Of a DNA stretch of 64,000 nt, positions 9,517-18,017 are shown one piece after another. The notes beneath the pieces are model-generated. The model saw nothing but the letters and a program-made list of their open reading frames with translations. It did no database searches and was not told where the DNA came from. Each line of letters begins with the position of its first letter. Within the stretch, counting starts at the first letter, position 1. The DNA comes from Deltaproteobacteria bacterium (GTDB lineage Bacteria > Desulfobacterota > Desulfarculia > Adiutricales > Adiutricaceae). The stretch is taken from positions 40,823-104,822 of the forward strand of contig JAISRZ010000107.1 of assembly GCA_031273455.1 (NCBI GenBank), in the 5' to 3' direction. Position numbers and translations under genes: made by a program.

Positions 9517-9839
9517 ACACGCTTAAATCAATTATCCAGAGTAATCAGGCGACCCAGTTCCCCCTCGGGACGCCTAGATGCGGCTAAATATCCAGAGACT
9601 ATCCCGGGAAAAGCCACCGCCATTATTGGGGTTAGGCGCTGTGGCCAGACCACCTACCTTTTAAGGACCTAACCCCGTCCATGGAGGCCCTAAGCCTTAA
9701 TAACGTGATTATCGTGACCTTCCGCGACTCCGCGAGAATCGAGAATAACGGTCGAGTGATAACCACGCTGCCAATCTGGGGCTTTTTAACGCTCCCATTA
9801 GAGCGGTTGGTGGAGTTTAAACCGTGGCTTAAAGTCTAA
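9517..9839 (+). pseudogene. decayed AAA ATPase remnant (DUF4143/AAA_14-type)
   Basis: Two separate fragments of one family remain. From about 9517 a frame reads ...LDAAKYPETIPGKA, then TAIIGVRRCGQTTYLL and a stop. This is the N-terminal region of the ATPases whose Walker A is normally G-x-RRxGKT; here the lysine codon has become glutamine. From 9681 in another frame comes MEALSLNNVIIVTF, then SARIENNGRVITTLPIW and a stop at 9839. This matches the C-terminal segment of the same family, which normally ends with a strand like IRVVPIWKWLL. The central several hundred codons are missing and the two parts are out of frame. The gene is therefore dead, with a large internal deletion. Assignment is by eye. 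Confidence 0.6.
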
Positions 9840-10632
9840 GCGGCGGCGCTCTTAGAGCGCGCCCTACGGGGCCATTAAGGGGCTCTATTTAAGTAGAGCT
9901 AAGTAGAACGGTTGGTCTTAAGAGCGGGGCGGCGGCCAGGCGCTTTTTTAGGGCCAGCCGATTTTCAAGGCGGATAGGCAAAAGAAACTAAAATGTGAGT
10001 TTATCCCCAACCGGCCCATTTTTAAGATCCTGACGATTTTCCTAAAACGGGCAATCTAACTTAAAGGTCTTTTTTGGGGCCGATCACTAAAAGTTTTTGG
10101 ACTTAACCCGCGCAAAAATATGGGCCTAAAGGCGATAATCTAACAAAAACGTCTCCTTATAGGGCGCGGAATTGTCGAGATATGTTTCAACGTTTTCGTG
10201 GTTTTCTGGGCTAGCGACCGCTGGCCACCTTTTTAATTTTACAAAAATATTACAAAAATTTAACTTTTTCGAACCAGATTTGAAAATTTCCCGGACCTAC
10301 CTGGCCTTAAGTCGTGGCACATGAATTGCTTGACTTAATGGCGTTACTTTTACCCCCCAATTTAAATTGTGGCGCGAAAAAGGCCCTTCTGGCCTTTAAG
10401 GCCATAGCCTTAAGCGATAGCTTCTTTTTTTAGGCCGTCAAAGGTCTTTAGGGGGTATAGGCCCATCGCGCTTAAACTTAACCATAATGACTTTAGGCGG
10501 TTTAAACGGTTGAGGGTTTTTGGGGCTCGGGGTCGTGACATTAAGGTTAGGCGGTTAGGGCCATTTTTCGCCCAAAACTTAGAAACTTTCGCCTGACCGC
10601 TTACCGGTTAAACCTTAAGGGAGGTTACGCTA
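9840..10632. other. intergenic region upstream of the ABC operon
   Basis: Nearly 800 bases without a supportable gene. It may include more eroded coding DNA, but I cannot match any family. A strong ribosome site GGGAGG at 10619-10624 belongs to the binding-protein gene. Poly-T/A runs at 10225-10265 and 10420-10432 are present. Confidence 0.5.
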
Positions 10633-12216
10633 ATGCCAGACGGTCATAAGCCAGGGGAGGAGTCTTTGGGCCAGACCTTGGAGAGCTACGACGCGGGGTT
10701 AATCAACCGCCGGACATTTTTGAAGCGGCTGGGTTTATTGGGCGTGGGTCTCGCGGTGGCCAACGCCGTGTCCCTATCCCCTTTGGGGGCGGTTAAGGCT
10801 TTCGCGGCCATTGGGGGGCCTGAGGAGAGGGCCTGGGCGTTAGCCAAGGAAGAGGCGGCCAAAGCCACCAAAAAGACCTTGACCCTTTTGATCCCCACCG
10901 GCTCCATCGGCAACATGACCCCTTACGTGGACAAATGGAAAAATGAGCTGGGTATTACCCTGGAGTTCATTGAGGAGCCCGATGAGGTGGTCCACACCAA
11001 GGGTATGCAAGAGGCCGTGGCCAAAACCGGGCGCTATGACGTCATGATGCCCACGGCCATGTCTTACCCCGACTGGTTGGACTCTGGGCTCATTTACGAT
11101 TTAACCGACTGGGTCGATAAATATCAGCCCGATCTCTTCCACCCCGAGTGGGGGGTGGTTTTTCCGGCCAGTCACCACGCCCAGCTGTATAACGGTCGGG
11201 TGGTGGGCCTCCTTTGCGATGGCGACCAGATCACCTTATTGGCTCGCCGGGATTTTCTGGAAAACCCGGACAAAGCCAAAGCCTTCGCCGATCAGTACGG
11301 TTACCCCTTAGACATCCCCAAAACTTGGAAGGAATACTACAACCTGGCCAAGTTCGCCCATGACCCCAAGAACAATTTCTACGGTTCCCTGGAGTATCGC
11401 TCCCGCTACTACTGTAAGTGGATGTTTATGCAGCGCTTAGCCTCCAAGGGGAGCTTATGGTTTGACGAGAACTTAAACCCCACCTTTAACTCCCCTAAGG
11501 GTTTGGAGGTCTTAGAGGACATGCTCGCGGTCAACGAGTTTCTCCATCCGGACGCTTACAGCTTCACCTGGTCCTCTAACTACAACGCTTACGGGCGGGG
11601 CGAGGGGTTACTCAACATCGTCTGGCCCTCGGGGTTTAAGTACTCCATGGCCCCGTCCACTGGCCCGGCCACCACTGGCAAGATTAAAGCCACGGTCATG
11701 CCGGCTGATACCTTAGCCGACGGAACCAACCTCTACGCGGGCATGTTCTGTTGGGGTTACGGCTTCGCCATCTCCAAATACTCAGCCAATCCTCTTTTAT
11801 CTTACGCCTACGCTCAATGGATGACCTCCCCGACCATCTCCGCCGATGCCATTCCCTACCTAGGCGGCTATTCGGATCCCTACCGGGTCAACCATATGCT
11901 CGAGCCCACGGAAAGGCTAGTTTCGACCTACACGAAAGAGTACTTGGGGACTTTGTACAACAACATCGTTAACACCGTTCCCGACTTCTGTTTACCTGGG
12001 GGTTTTGAGTATCAGGACGCTTTGGATAAGGAGATCCACGCCTGTTTGACCGGGGACAAAAAACCGAAAGAAGCCCTCGATGACGCGGCTCGGGTCTTTG
12101 AGCGGATCACCCGACGCCAAGGGAAAGATAAAGTTCGGTCCGCTTGGTTCGCTTTGACCGAAAACCTGGCTGAGCCCATTAAAAAGGCCACTGGCCGGGC
12201 AAATTGGAAACTTTAA
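10633..12216 (+). CDS. ABC transporter substrate-binding protein with Tat signal
   Basis: 527 residues, periplasmic type-II binding protein. The N-terminus has a twin-arginine export motif NRRTFLKRLG at residues 26-35, then a hydrophobic core ending near SLSPLGAVKAFAA, so it is exported folded by the Tat system. No lipobox is visible. The body (LTLLIPTGSIGNMTPYVDKW, DVMMPTAMSYPDWLD) fits extracellular solute-binding family 1. It is longer than a usual maltose-type protein (about 400). Large binding proteins with two permeases and two ATPases occur in glycerol (GlpV-type) importers of rhizobia, a possible but unproven match. RBS GGGAGG. A strong hairpin follows the gene. Confidence 0.8.
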   Translation: MPDGHKPGEESLGQTLESYDAGLINRRTFLKRLGLLGVGLAVANAVSLSPLGAVKAFAAIGGPEERAWALAKEEAAKATKKTLTLLIPTGSIGNMTPYVDKWKNELGITLEFIEEPDEVVHTKGMQEAVAKTGRYDVMMPTAMSYPDWLDSGLIYDLTDWVDKYQPDLFHPEWGVVFPASHHAQLYNGRVVGLLCDGDQITLLARRDFLENPDKAKAFADQYGYPLDIPKTWKEYYNLAKFAHDPKNNFYGSLEYRSRYYCKWMFMQRLASKGSLWFDENLNPTFNSPKGLEVLEDMLAVNEFLHPDAYSFTWSSNYNAYGRGEGLLNIVWPSGFKYSMAPSTGPATTGKIKATVMPADTLADGTNLYAGMFCWGYGFAISKYSANPLLSYAYAQWMTSPTISADAIPYLGGYSDPYRVNHMLEPTERLVSTYTKEYLGTLYNNIVNTVPDFCLPGGFEYQDALDKEIHACLTGDKKPKEALDDAARVFERITRRQGKDKVRSAWFALTENLAEPIKKATGRANWKL

Positions 12217-12229
12217 GTAACTAATATCC

Positions 12230-12258
12230 GGCTTTGGCCCTACCTTAGGGCCAAAGCC
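12230..12258 (+). promoter_or_regulatory. intercistronic mRNA hairpin after the binding-protein gene
   Basis: A perfect 12-pair stem, GGCTTTGGCCCT (12230-12241) with AGGGCCAAAGCC (12247-12258), and a five-base loop. No T-run follows, so it is not a standard terminator. It lies between the binding-protein gene and the first permease. There it may protect the upstream mRNA from 3' decay and so raise binding protein over permease, as known for malE-malF. The role is inference. Confidence 0.65.
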
Positions 12259-12281
12259 CTATAAAGGCCCCTTATCGCGTT

Positions 12282-13178
12282 ATGGCTGAAGCTTACGGCA
12301 AACCCCCCAATCAAGGCCGGATCCTGACTATCCCCGGGCAAATCGTCTCCTTATTGGTTTTAGTGACGCCTTTAGTGGTGGCTCTATACATGAGCTTCAC
12401 CGATTGGTCGCCCACAAGAAGCGGCCTTAAGGACGCGAGCTTTGTGGGGTTAGAGAACTACCAAGAGCTTTTAATCTATGATCACCGGTTTTTGCAAGCT
12501 GTGGGCCGGACCGCCTTATTAGCGGTTATTTGTTTATCATTGGAATTTGTTTTAGGTTTAGGTTTAGCCACTTTGTTCTTACGGACCTTTCGGGGGAAAC
12601 GTTTTTTCTTTTCGGCTTTTTTAACCCCCATGATGGTTCTGCCGGTGGTCGTGGGCTACACCTTTTGGATGCTCTTCCAGTCCAATGGCCCGGTTAACCA
12701 AGTCTTGGCCCTCTTGGGGCTACAAGGCCTCGAGTGGTTTCGGGACAGTACTCTGGCCTTTGTGGCCGTGGTCTTAACCGAGGTCTGGCACTGGACGCCC
12801 CTTTTTTTCCTCATCCTCTTTTCCGGGCTGAACGCGGTCCCGGAAAACCCCATTCGGGCCGCCGTCATCTTAGGGGCCTCGCCCCGGCAAGTATTCTGGA
12901 AGGTGGTCTTTCCGGCCATTAAACCGGTCATTATCGTGGCTTTTGTCATTCGAGCCATGGAAGTTATTAAGATCTTCGATGAGGTCTTTTTATTGACTCG
13001 CGGGGGGCCCGGCTCGGCCACCGAGACCATCAGCCTCTACATCTACAAACTGGCTTTTAACGATTTTCAGTTGGCTTACGGGGCGGCGGCGGCCTTTTTG
13101 GTCTTAGCCGGGTCTTTAGTCATGGTCCACTTACTGTTAATCCCAGTGCGGGACCAACTATTGGAGCGCAGGGATTAA
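12282..13178 (+). CDS. ABC transporter permease, MalF/UgpA type
   Basis: 298 residues with six predicted membrane segments, the first at about residues 18-40. The EAA loop that docks the ATPase is present as IRAAVILGASPRQVFWKVVFP (about 193-213), with the conserved glycine. Shape and length fit the first inner-membrane subunit of CUT1-type importers (sugars, glycerol, glycerol phosphate). Follows the binding protein after a hairpin and precedes the second permease by four bases. Confidence 0.88.
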   Translation: MAEAYGKPPNQGRILTIPGQIVSLLVLVTPLVVALYMSFTDWSPTRSGLKDASFVGLENYQELLIYDHRFLQAVGRTALLAVICLSLEFVLGLGLATLFLRTFRGKRFFFSAFLTPMMVLPVVVGYTFWMLFQSNGPVNQVLALLGLQGLEWFRDSTLAFVAVVLTEVWHWTPLFFLILFSGLNAVPENPIRAAVILGASPRQVFWKVVFPAIKPVIIVAFVIRAMEVIKIFDEVFLLTRGGPGSATETISLYIYKLAFNDFQLAYGAAAAFLVLAGSLVMVHLLLIPVRDQLLERRD

Positions 13179-13182
13179 AACC

Positions 13183-14043
13183 ATGTTAAACCGCCCCTTA
13201 AGCTATTGGCAGATCCCGGTTTTAATCTTGGCCTTGGCTCTAACCCTTTTTCCGGTCTTTTGGCTGGTCATGACGGCCATAAAGCCGCCCATTGATTGGA
13301 ACGCCTCGCCGGCCATTTGGGTCCCCAGCGAGCCGACCCTCATTAACTTTCGGACCTTGTTTGACCCAGCGGCCATTCGGGCTTACGGGGTGGGCGGGGT
13401 TAGCCAAGCGGCCACTAAAGCCGTGATTGGCTCCATTTTGGCCTCGGTCTCGGCCACCTTTTTAGCCATGGCCTTAGGTCTCGTCTCGGCCATTGGCCTA
13501 TCGCGCTACAGTCGGACCAGTTGGGCCACCCCCTTAGTCATCTTATCGGGTCGGATGTTCCCGCCCGCGGCCATCGCCGTCCCGTTTGTCATTATTTTCT
13601 CCTTAACCAGCCTCATGGACACTTACCCGGGCCTTATCGCCATCTACACCGCCGTGACTTTGCCTTTTTCCACCTGGACTTTAAAAAGCTTTGTTGATGA
13701 TTTACCCCGGGAAATGGAGGAGGCGGCCATGTTGGACGGTAAATCGCGGCTCATGGCCCATCTGACCGTGACCGTGCCCCTCATTAAGGGCGGGCTCTTT
13801 TCCACCGCCATGCTGGTTTTCATCCTGAACTGGTCGGAATACATGTTCGCCCAGGTCTTATCCAACACCGAGCTTTCCACCATCCCCGTCCAGTTGGCCA
13901 AGTACGTCACGGCCACGGCGGGGACCCTTTACGGGGTTCAAGCGGCCTTAGCGGTCTTGGCCATGGTCCCCTTGATTTTGGCTGGCTTTTTTATCCAGGG
14001 TCATCTGGCTCGCGGGTTAACCTTTGGGGCCATTAAGAAATGA
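13183..14043 (+). CDS. ABC transporter permease, MalG/UgpE type
   Basis: 286 residues, six membrane segments. The EAA loop is EMEEAAMLDGKSRLMAHLTV (about residues 182-201), followed by TVPLIKGGL. It is the partner of the upstream permease. Its stop overlaps the ATG of the next ATPase gene (ATGA at 14040), so membrane and ATPase subunits are translationally coupled. Confidence 0.88.
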   Translation: MLNRPLSYWQIPVLILALALTLFPVFWLVMTAIKPPIDWNASPAIWVPSEPTLINFRTLFDPAAIRAYGVGGVSQAATKAVIGSILASVSATFLAMALGLVSAIGLSRYSRTSWATPLVILSGRMFPPAAIAVPFVIIFSLTSLMDTYPGLIAIYTAVTLPFSTWTLKSFVDDLPREMEEAAMLDGKSRLMAHLTVTVPLIKGGLFSTAMLVFILNWSEYMFAQVLSNTELSTIPVQLAKYVTATAGTLYGVQAALAVLAMVPLILAGFFIQGHLARGLTFGAIKK

Positions 14044-15149
14044 TCGAGTTAATTGAGCTGACCAAGGAATACCCAGGCTCCTCGCAACCAGCGGTGGATA
14101 GACTAAACCTTACGATTTTCAAGGGCGAGACCATCGCTTTACTGGGCCCCTCAGGCTGCGGGAAGACCAGCGTTTTGTCCATGATCGTAGGCTTAGAAAA
14201 ACCCACCGCCGGGGACATCCAGATCGATGGCCAGTCCATCGTTAAAGTCCCGGTGGAAAAACGCGGGATTGGCTTGGTTTTCCAAGACTACGCCATTTTC
14301 ACCTCCATGACGGTAAGAGGGAACCTGGCCTTTGGCCTCACCGTGAGGAAAACCCCTAAAAGCGAGATCGCCTCAAAAGTCAACGACACGGCCAGCTTTT
14401 TAGGGTTAACCCCCATCCTGGACGTTAAAGCCAGTCGCTTAAGCGGCTCAGAACTTCAAAGGGTGGCTTTAGGCCGAACCTTAGTCACCCGGCCCTCCAT
14501 TCTCCTTTTGGATGAGCCCTTATCCAACTTGGAGCCCGAGGCCCGCTTGGCCACCCGTCAGGAGCTAAGGCGCTTACGTCAGGAATTGGGTTTAACCATC
14601 ATCTACGTCACTCACGACCAAGTGGAAGCTTTGTCCCTAGCCGATCGGTTGGCCATTATGAGCTTTGGTCGGATTTTACAAGTGGAGAAAACCTCCGTCA
14701 TCTTGGAAAAGCCGAAACTAGTCCAGGTGGCCCAGTTTTTAGGCTCGCCCCCCATGAACATTTTTCAAGGTTTTTTCCACCAAGATAACGGTTACTTGGC
14801 CTTCCGCCAAGGGGCCGTGGACTTACGGCTCCCCTTTAAAAGCTTAAGCCCCAAGGTCGAGCTGGGGAGCGCCCGCTTTTACCACTTAGGCCTACGGCCC
14901 GAGGACCTTGACTTCACCGAGGAATCCGAGCCCTTCTTCCGGGGCCAAGTGAGTGGCTTAGAGAACCGGGGCTTTGACAGCGTGGTTAGTTTGGCCAATG
15001 GGAACTTGGAGATGAAGGCTTTAGACCCGCAAAACGTTTTTACCTGGGGGGAAACTGTGGCCGTCAAGGCTAAGGCGGAAAGCTTTTTCCTGTTCGATAA
15101 ATCTGGGCGGCTCATGGAAGGCCAGCTTTTTGAGGCCAACCATGACTAA
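14040..15149 (+). CDS. ABC transporter ATP-binding protein (first of two)
   Basis: 369 residues, MalK/UgpC-like: ATPase domain plus a C-terminal regulatory OB-type (TOBE) domain from about residue 240. Walker A GPSGCGKTS, Q-loop VFQDYAIF, Walker B ILLLDEP and H-loop VTHDQVEA are all intact. The signature is LSGSELQRVALG instead of LSGGQ, a mild deviation. It pairs with the ATPase encoded next, whose start lies inside the end of this gene. The pair probably works as a heterodimer on the MalF/MalG-type permeases. Confidence 0.88.
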   Translation: MIELIELTKEYPGSSQPAVDRLNLTIFKGETIALLGPSGCGKTSVLSMIVGLEKPTAGDIQIDGQSIVKVPVEKRGIGLVFQDYAIFTSMTVRGNLAFGLTVRKTPKSEIASKVNDTASFLGLTPILDVKASRLSGSELQRVALGRTLVTRPSILLLDEPLSNLEPEARLATRQELRRLRQELGLTIIYVTHDQVEALSLADRLAIMSFGRILQVEKTSVILEKPKLVQVAQFLGSPPMNIFQGFFHQDNGYLAFRQGAVDLRLPFKSLSPKVELGSARFYHLGLRPEDLDFTEESEPFFRGQVSGLENRGFDSVVSLANGNLEMKALDPQNVFTWGETVAVKAKAESFFLFDKSGRLMEGQLFEANHD

Positions 15150-16248
15150 TCCTTTGGCTATGAAGGGTTTGACCGTCCAAAACCTGGGCAAAAATTATGG
15201 CCCTAAAGCGGCCTTAAAGGACGTCTCCTTCACCGCTGGGGACGCGGTCTTCACCGTCTTACTTGGCCCGGGCGGGGCCGGAAAAACCACGACTTTACGC
15301 TTAATCGCCGGCTTAGAGCCCCAAACTTCGGGCCAGATCTTTTTAGACGGCCAAGAAGTCTCGCGTTTAGCCCCCCGGAAGCGCGATTTAGCCATGATCT
15401 TTGATAACTTGGCCCTTTACCCCAATAAAAATGGCTTTCAGAACTTAGCCAGCCCTTTAATCCAACGGAAAAGGCCCATAGAGGAGATCCGGGAAAAAGT
15501 CTTCGCCATGGCCGCCAAGCTCAACCTAACTTTAGTCTTAGATCGTTTGCCCAAGACCATGTCCGGCGGGGAAAAGCAACGATTGGCTTTGGGCCGGGCC
15601 TTGGTTAGGGAGCCCCGGTTCTTTCTTTTGGATGAGCCCTTAAGTAGCTTGGACGCCCCTTTGCGCTTTAAGCTTCGCTCAGAGCTTAAAAGGCTGCAAA
15701 AAGAGGAGGGCCACTCCTTTTTAATGGCCACCCCCGATTTTACCGAAGCCTTGGCCGTGGGCGACGTCATCATCGTCTTGGAGGGTGGCGCGGTGGCCCA
15801 GGTGGCGTCCCCCAAGGACCTCTACGAAAAGCCCATTGACACCCGGGTGGCCCTTTTTGTGGGATCCCCCCGGATCAACCTGTTTAAGGCCGGGGCCAGC
15901 GAAGGGAACTTAAACTTTTTTGGCTTAATCTCGCCCATCCCGGAAAGCTTAAAAGAGCCTTTAGCTAAAGAGACCGGGGAGTTTACGGTGGGGGTTAGGC
16001 CGGAGAACGTGATTTTAGGCCAAAGCCTAGACAAAAACGCGGTTAAAGGAAAGGCTATCGTCGTGGATATCGAGTCTTTAGGCCGCTCCTTAGCCGTGAC
16101 CATTAGCCGCGAAAAGGAGCGCTTAACCTTTTTGGCCCCTTCTTTAGATCTCGGATTGTTAGCTATTGGCGACCAGGTGGATTTTTTTCTAGCTGACCCT
16201 AATAGCCTCTTAGCCTTTAAACCGGATGGCCGCAATTATCTGACCTAA
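15142..16248 (+). CDS. ABC transporter ATP-binding protein (second, with degenerate Q- and H-loops)
   Basis: 368 residues. I start at the ATG at 15142, with GAGG about seven bases upstream; a TTG four codons earlier is less likely. Walker A GPGGAGKTT, signature MSGGEKQRLALG and Walker B FFLLDEPLSSLD are present. At the Q-loop position the usual Phe-Gln is Phe-Asp (AMIFDNLALYP). At the H-loop the usual THDQ is TPDF (MATPDFTEA). Both switch residues are thus replaced, which suggests that one ATP site of a heterodimer is non-catalytic. A TOBE-like domain follows from about 240. It overlaps the upstream ATPase gene by eight bases. Confidence 0.87.
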   Translation: MTNPLAMKGLTVQNLGKNYGPKAALKDVSFTAGDAVFTVLLGPGGAGKTTTLRLIAGLEPQTSGQIFLDGQEVSRLAPRKRDLAMIFDNLALYPNKNGFQNLASPLIQRKRPIEEIREKVFAMAAKLNLTLVLDRLPKTMSGGEKQRLALGRALVREPRFFLLDEPLSSLDAPLRFKLRSELKRLQKEEGHSFLMATPDFTEALAVGDVIIVLEGGAVAQVASPKDLYEKPIDTRVALFVGSPRINLFKAGASEGNLNFFGLISPIPESLKEPLAKETGEFTVGVRPENVILGQSLDKNAVKGKAIVVDIESLGRSLAVTISREKERLTFLAPSLDLGLLAIGDQVDFFLADPNSLLAFKPDGRNYLT

Positions 16249-16277
16249 GCGCAATCCGGCGTTTATAGGAGTTTTTC

Positions 16278-17717
16278 ATGACCTATCCGCCCGATCCAGA
16301 ATCCGTCCTCACCCCCAAAGAGGCCTTAGCCAAGGCTAAAGCCAGCCCCCGGGGCGGCGATCTTCTTTTGTCCATTGAAAAAGCCATTAAAGAAAACGAC
16401 ATTAAGTACGTTCGCTTTGAACAATACGACCTTTACGGCATCCCCCGCAGCAAAAACGTCCCCATTAGTTATTTCGCCCATTACCTGGAAAGTGGGCTCA
16501 ACTTCTACGGGGGCATCTTAACCTGCGATGTCCAGACCCGTTGCGCCCCGGGCACGGGCTACGGGGAAGAGGTCACTTACGGGGACGCTCGGACCATTCC
16601 CGATCTGGCCACTTTTATGGTTTTGCCTTGGGTCCCCAACACGGCCCGGATTATCGTCGATCCTCACTGGTACGATGGTCGGCCTTTAATGGGGACCCCC
16701 CGGATCCTCTTAAAGAAGGTCTTAAAAAAGTTTTACGATTTAGGCTATATCGTTCGGTTTGGCTTTGAGTTTGAGTTTTATCTCTTTAACGAGGGAACCT
16801 TGGAGCCCGCTTACGGGTCCCAGCCCATTTTCCTGACCCTGTACAACAATTTTGACGTGGATTACCTCTACGGGATGATGGACACCCTCCAGAAGGCTGG
16901 TTTTCGGATCATCACCCAGAATTCCGAGCAAGGCCCAGGGCAACAAGAGATTAACCTGGATTGCCGGGACGGCCTGGCCGCCGTGGACGAGGCCCAGTGC
17001 TTTAAGTACGCGGTTAAAGAGATATCCCGGCAATACGGTTATGTGGCCTCCTTCATGACCAAACCCTGGATTGACCGCTGCGCCTCCGGGGCCCATATCC
17101 ACGTCTCTTTAATCGACCGTCAGACCGGGGCCAACGCCTTTTTAGACCCCAAAGACCCGGACGGCCTTTCGCCCCTCCTACGCCAATTTATCGCTGGGGT
17201 GGCCCGGCACGCTCCGGCCAACACCGTCTTCACCGCCCCCACGGTCAATTGCTACAAACGGTACCGCCCCGGGGTCTGCGCCCCGACCACGGCCACCTGG
17301 GGTTTTGAGAACCGGTCGGTGGGTTTGCGGGTTAAAGGGACCCGGGGCCAAAGCACCCACCTAGAAAACCGCTTGGCTTGCGCGGCCACTAACCCCTACT
17401 TATCGGCCTTATCGACCTTACAGTCCGGGCTACTAGGGATTGAGGAGAGCCTCCCTTGCCCAGAGCCGTCTTTAGGGGATGTTTGGGCTGACCCGAAGGC
17501 TAAGCTTTTACCGGCCACCATGGAGGAGGCCTTAGCCGCCTTTGAGAGCGACGCGAAGCTGAAAGCGGCCTATGGCCCAGAGTTTGTCCAAGTGGTCGTG
17601 GCCATGAAGAACTGGGATATCCAGATCGCCAAAGAGAACTGCCCCGCTTACGGGACCCCGGATTTTAAGACCTTTATCTCCGATTGGGAGCGGGCCGAGT
17701 TTCTGGAAATCCTCTAG
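16278..17717 (+). CDS. glutamine synthetase family protein (gamma-glutamyl-amide ligase-like)
   Basis: 479 residues. Features of the GS fold: the glutamate/metal strand RFGFEFEFYLF, the metal/glutamate loop NSEQGPGQQEINLD, ATP-site histidines in SGAHIHVSL, the arginine segment NCYKRYRPGVCAP and ENRLACAATNPYLS. The PGQ(F/Q)EI form is more like GlnA-like enzymes that ligate glutamate to amines (PuuA, GMAS/GlnT types) than classical GlnA. RBS AGGAG six bases before ATG. It follows the ABC operon by 29 bases, so it may act on the imported compound, perhaps an amine. That would conflict with a pure sugar/glycerol importer, and neither substrate is proven. Confidence 0.8.
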   Translation: MTYPPDPESVLTPKEALAKAKASPRGGDLLLSIEKAIKENDIKYVRFEQYDLYGIPRSKNVPISYFAHYLESGLNFYGGILTCDVQTRCAPGTGYGEEVTYGDARTIPDLATFMVLPWVPNTARIIVDPHWYDGRPLMGTPRILLKKVLKKFYDLGYIVRFGFEFEFYLFNEGTLEPAYGSQPIFLTLYNNFDVDYLYGMMDTLQKAGFRIITQNSEQGPGQQEINLDCRDGLAAVDEAQCFKYAVKEISRQYGYVASFMTKPWIDRCASGAHIHVSLIDRQTGANAFLDPKDPDGLSPLLRQFIAGVARHAPANTVFTAPTVNCYKRYRPGVCAPTTATWGFENRSVGLRVKGTRGQSTHLENRLACAATNPYLSALSTLQSGLLGIEESLPCPEPSLGDVWADPKAKLLPATMEEALAAFESDAKLKAAYGPEFVQVVVAMKNWDIQIAKENCPAYGTPDFKTFISDWERAEFLEIL

Positions 17718-18017
17718 ACCCTAAAAAACGGCTTAAAACGGGCTAGGTGGGCATAACCTTTAGGGGTAGGGAAGAAATACCCCTTTGGGCCGCTCGGGCC
17801 AGGCGGGGGGATTTTGACCCGTTTTCTGGCCTATTAGGTGGCCAGGGGTCTTCCTCTAAGCCTTGGAAGTTTTTAGGGAAATTGGATTTACTGGAAAAAA
17901 AGTTCTCTTTTTAAAGGCTAATCAGTTATAATCTGGGGGACAATGGCCCTTAGAAAGTTTGTTTATGGCCCTAACGTCTGAAGGCTAAGTCGGCGAAAGG
18001 GCTTATAGGGAGGCGAG
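17718..18017. other. intergenic region with candidate -10 element
   Basis: 300 bases with no open frame. TTATAATCT at 17926-17934 is a good -10 candidate for the gene at 18018, but I see no convincing -35 at the right distance. RBS GGGAGG at 18008-18013. Confidence 0.4.
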
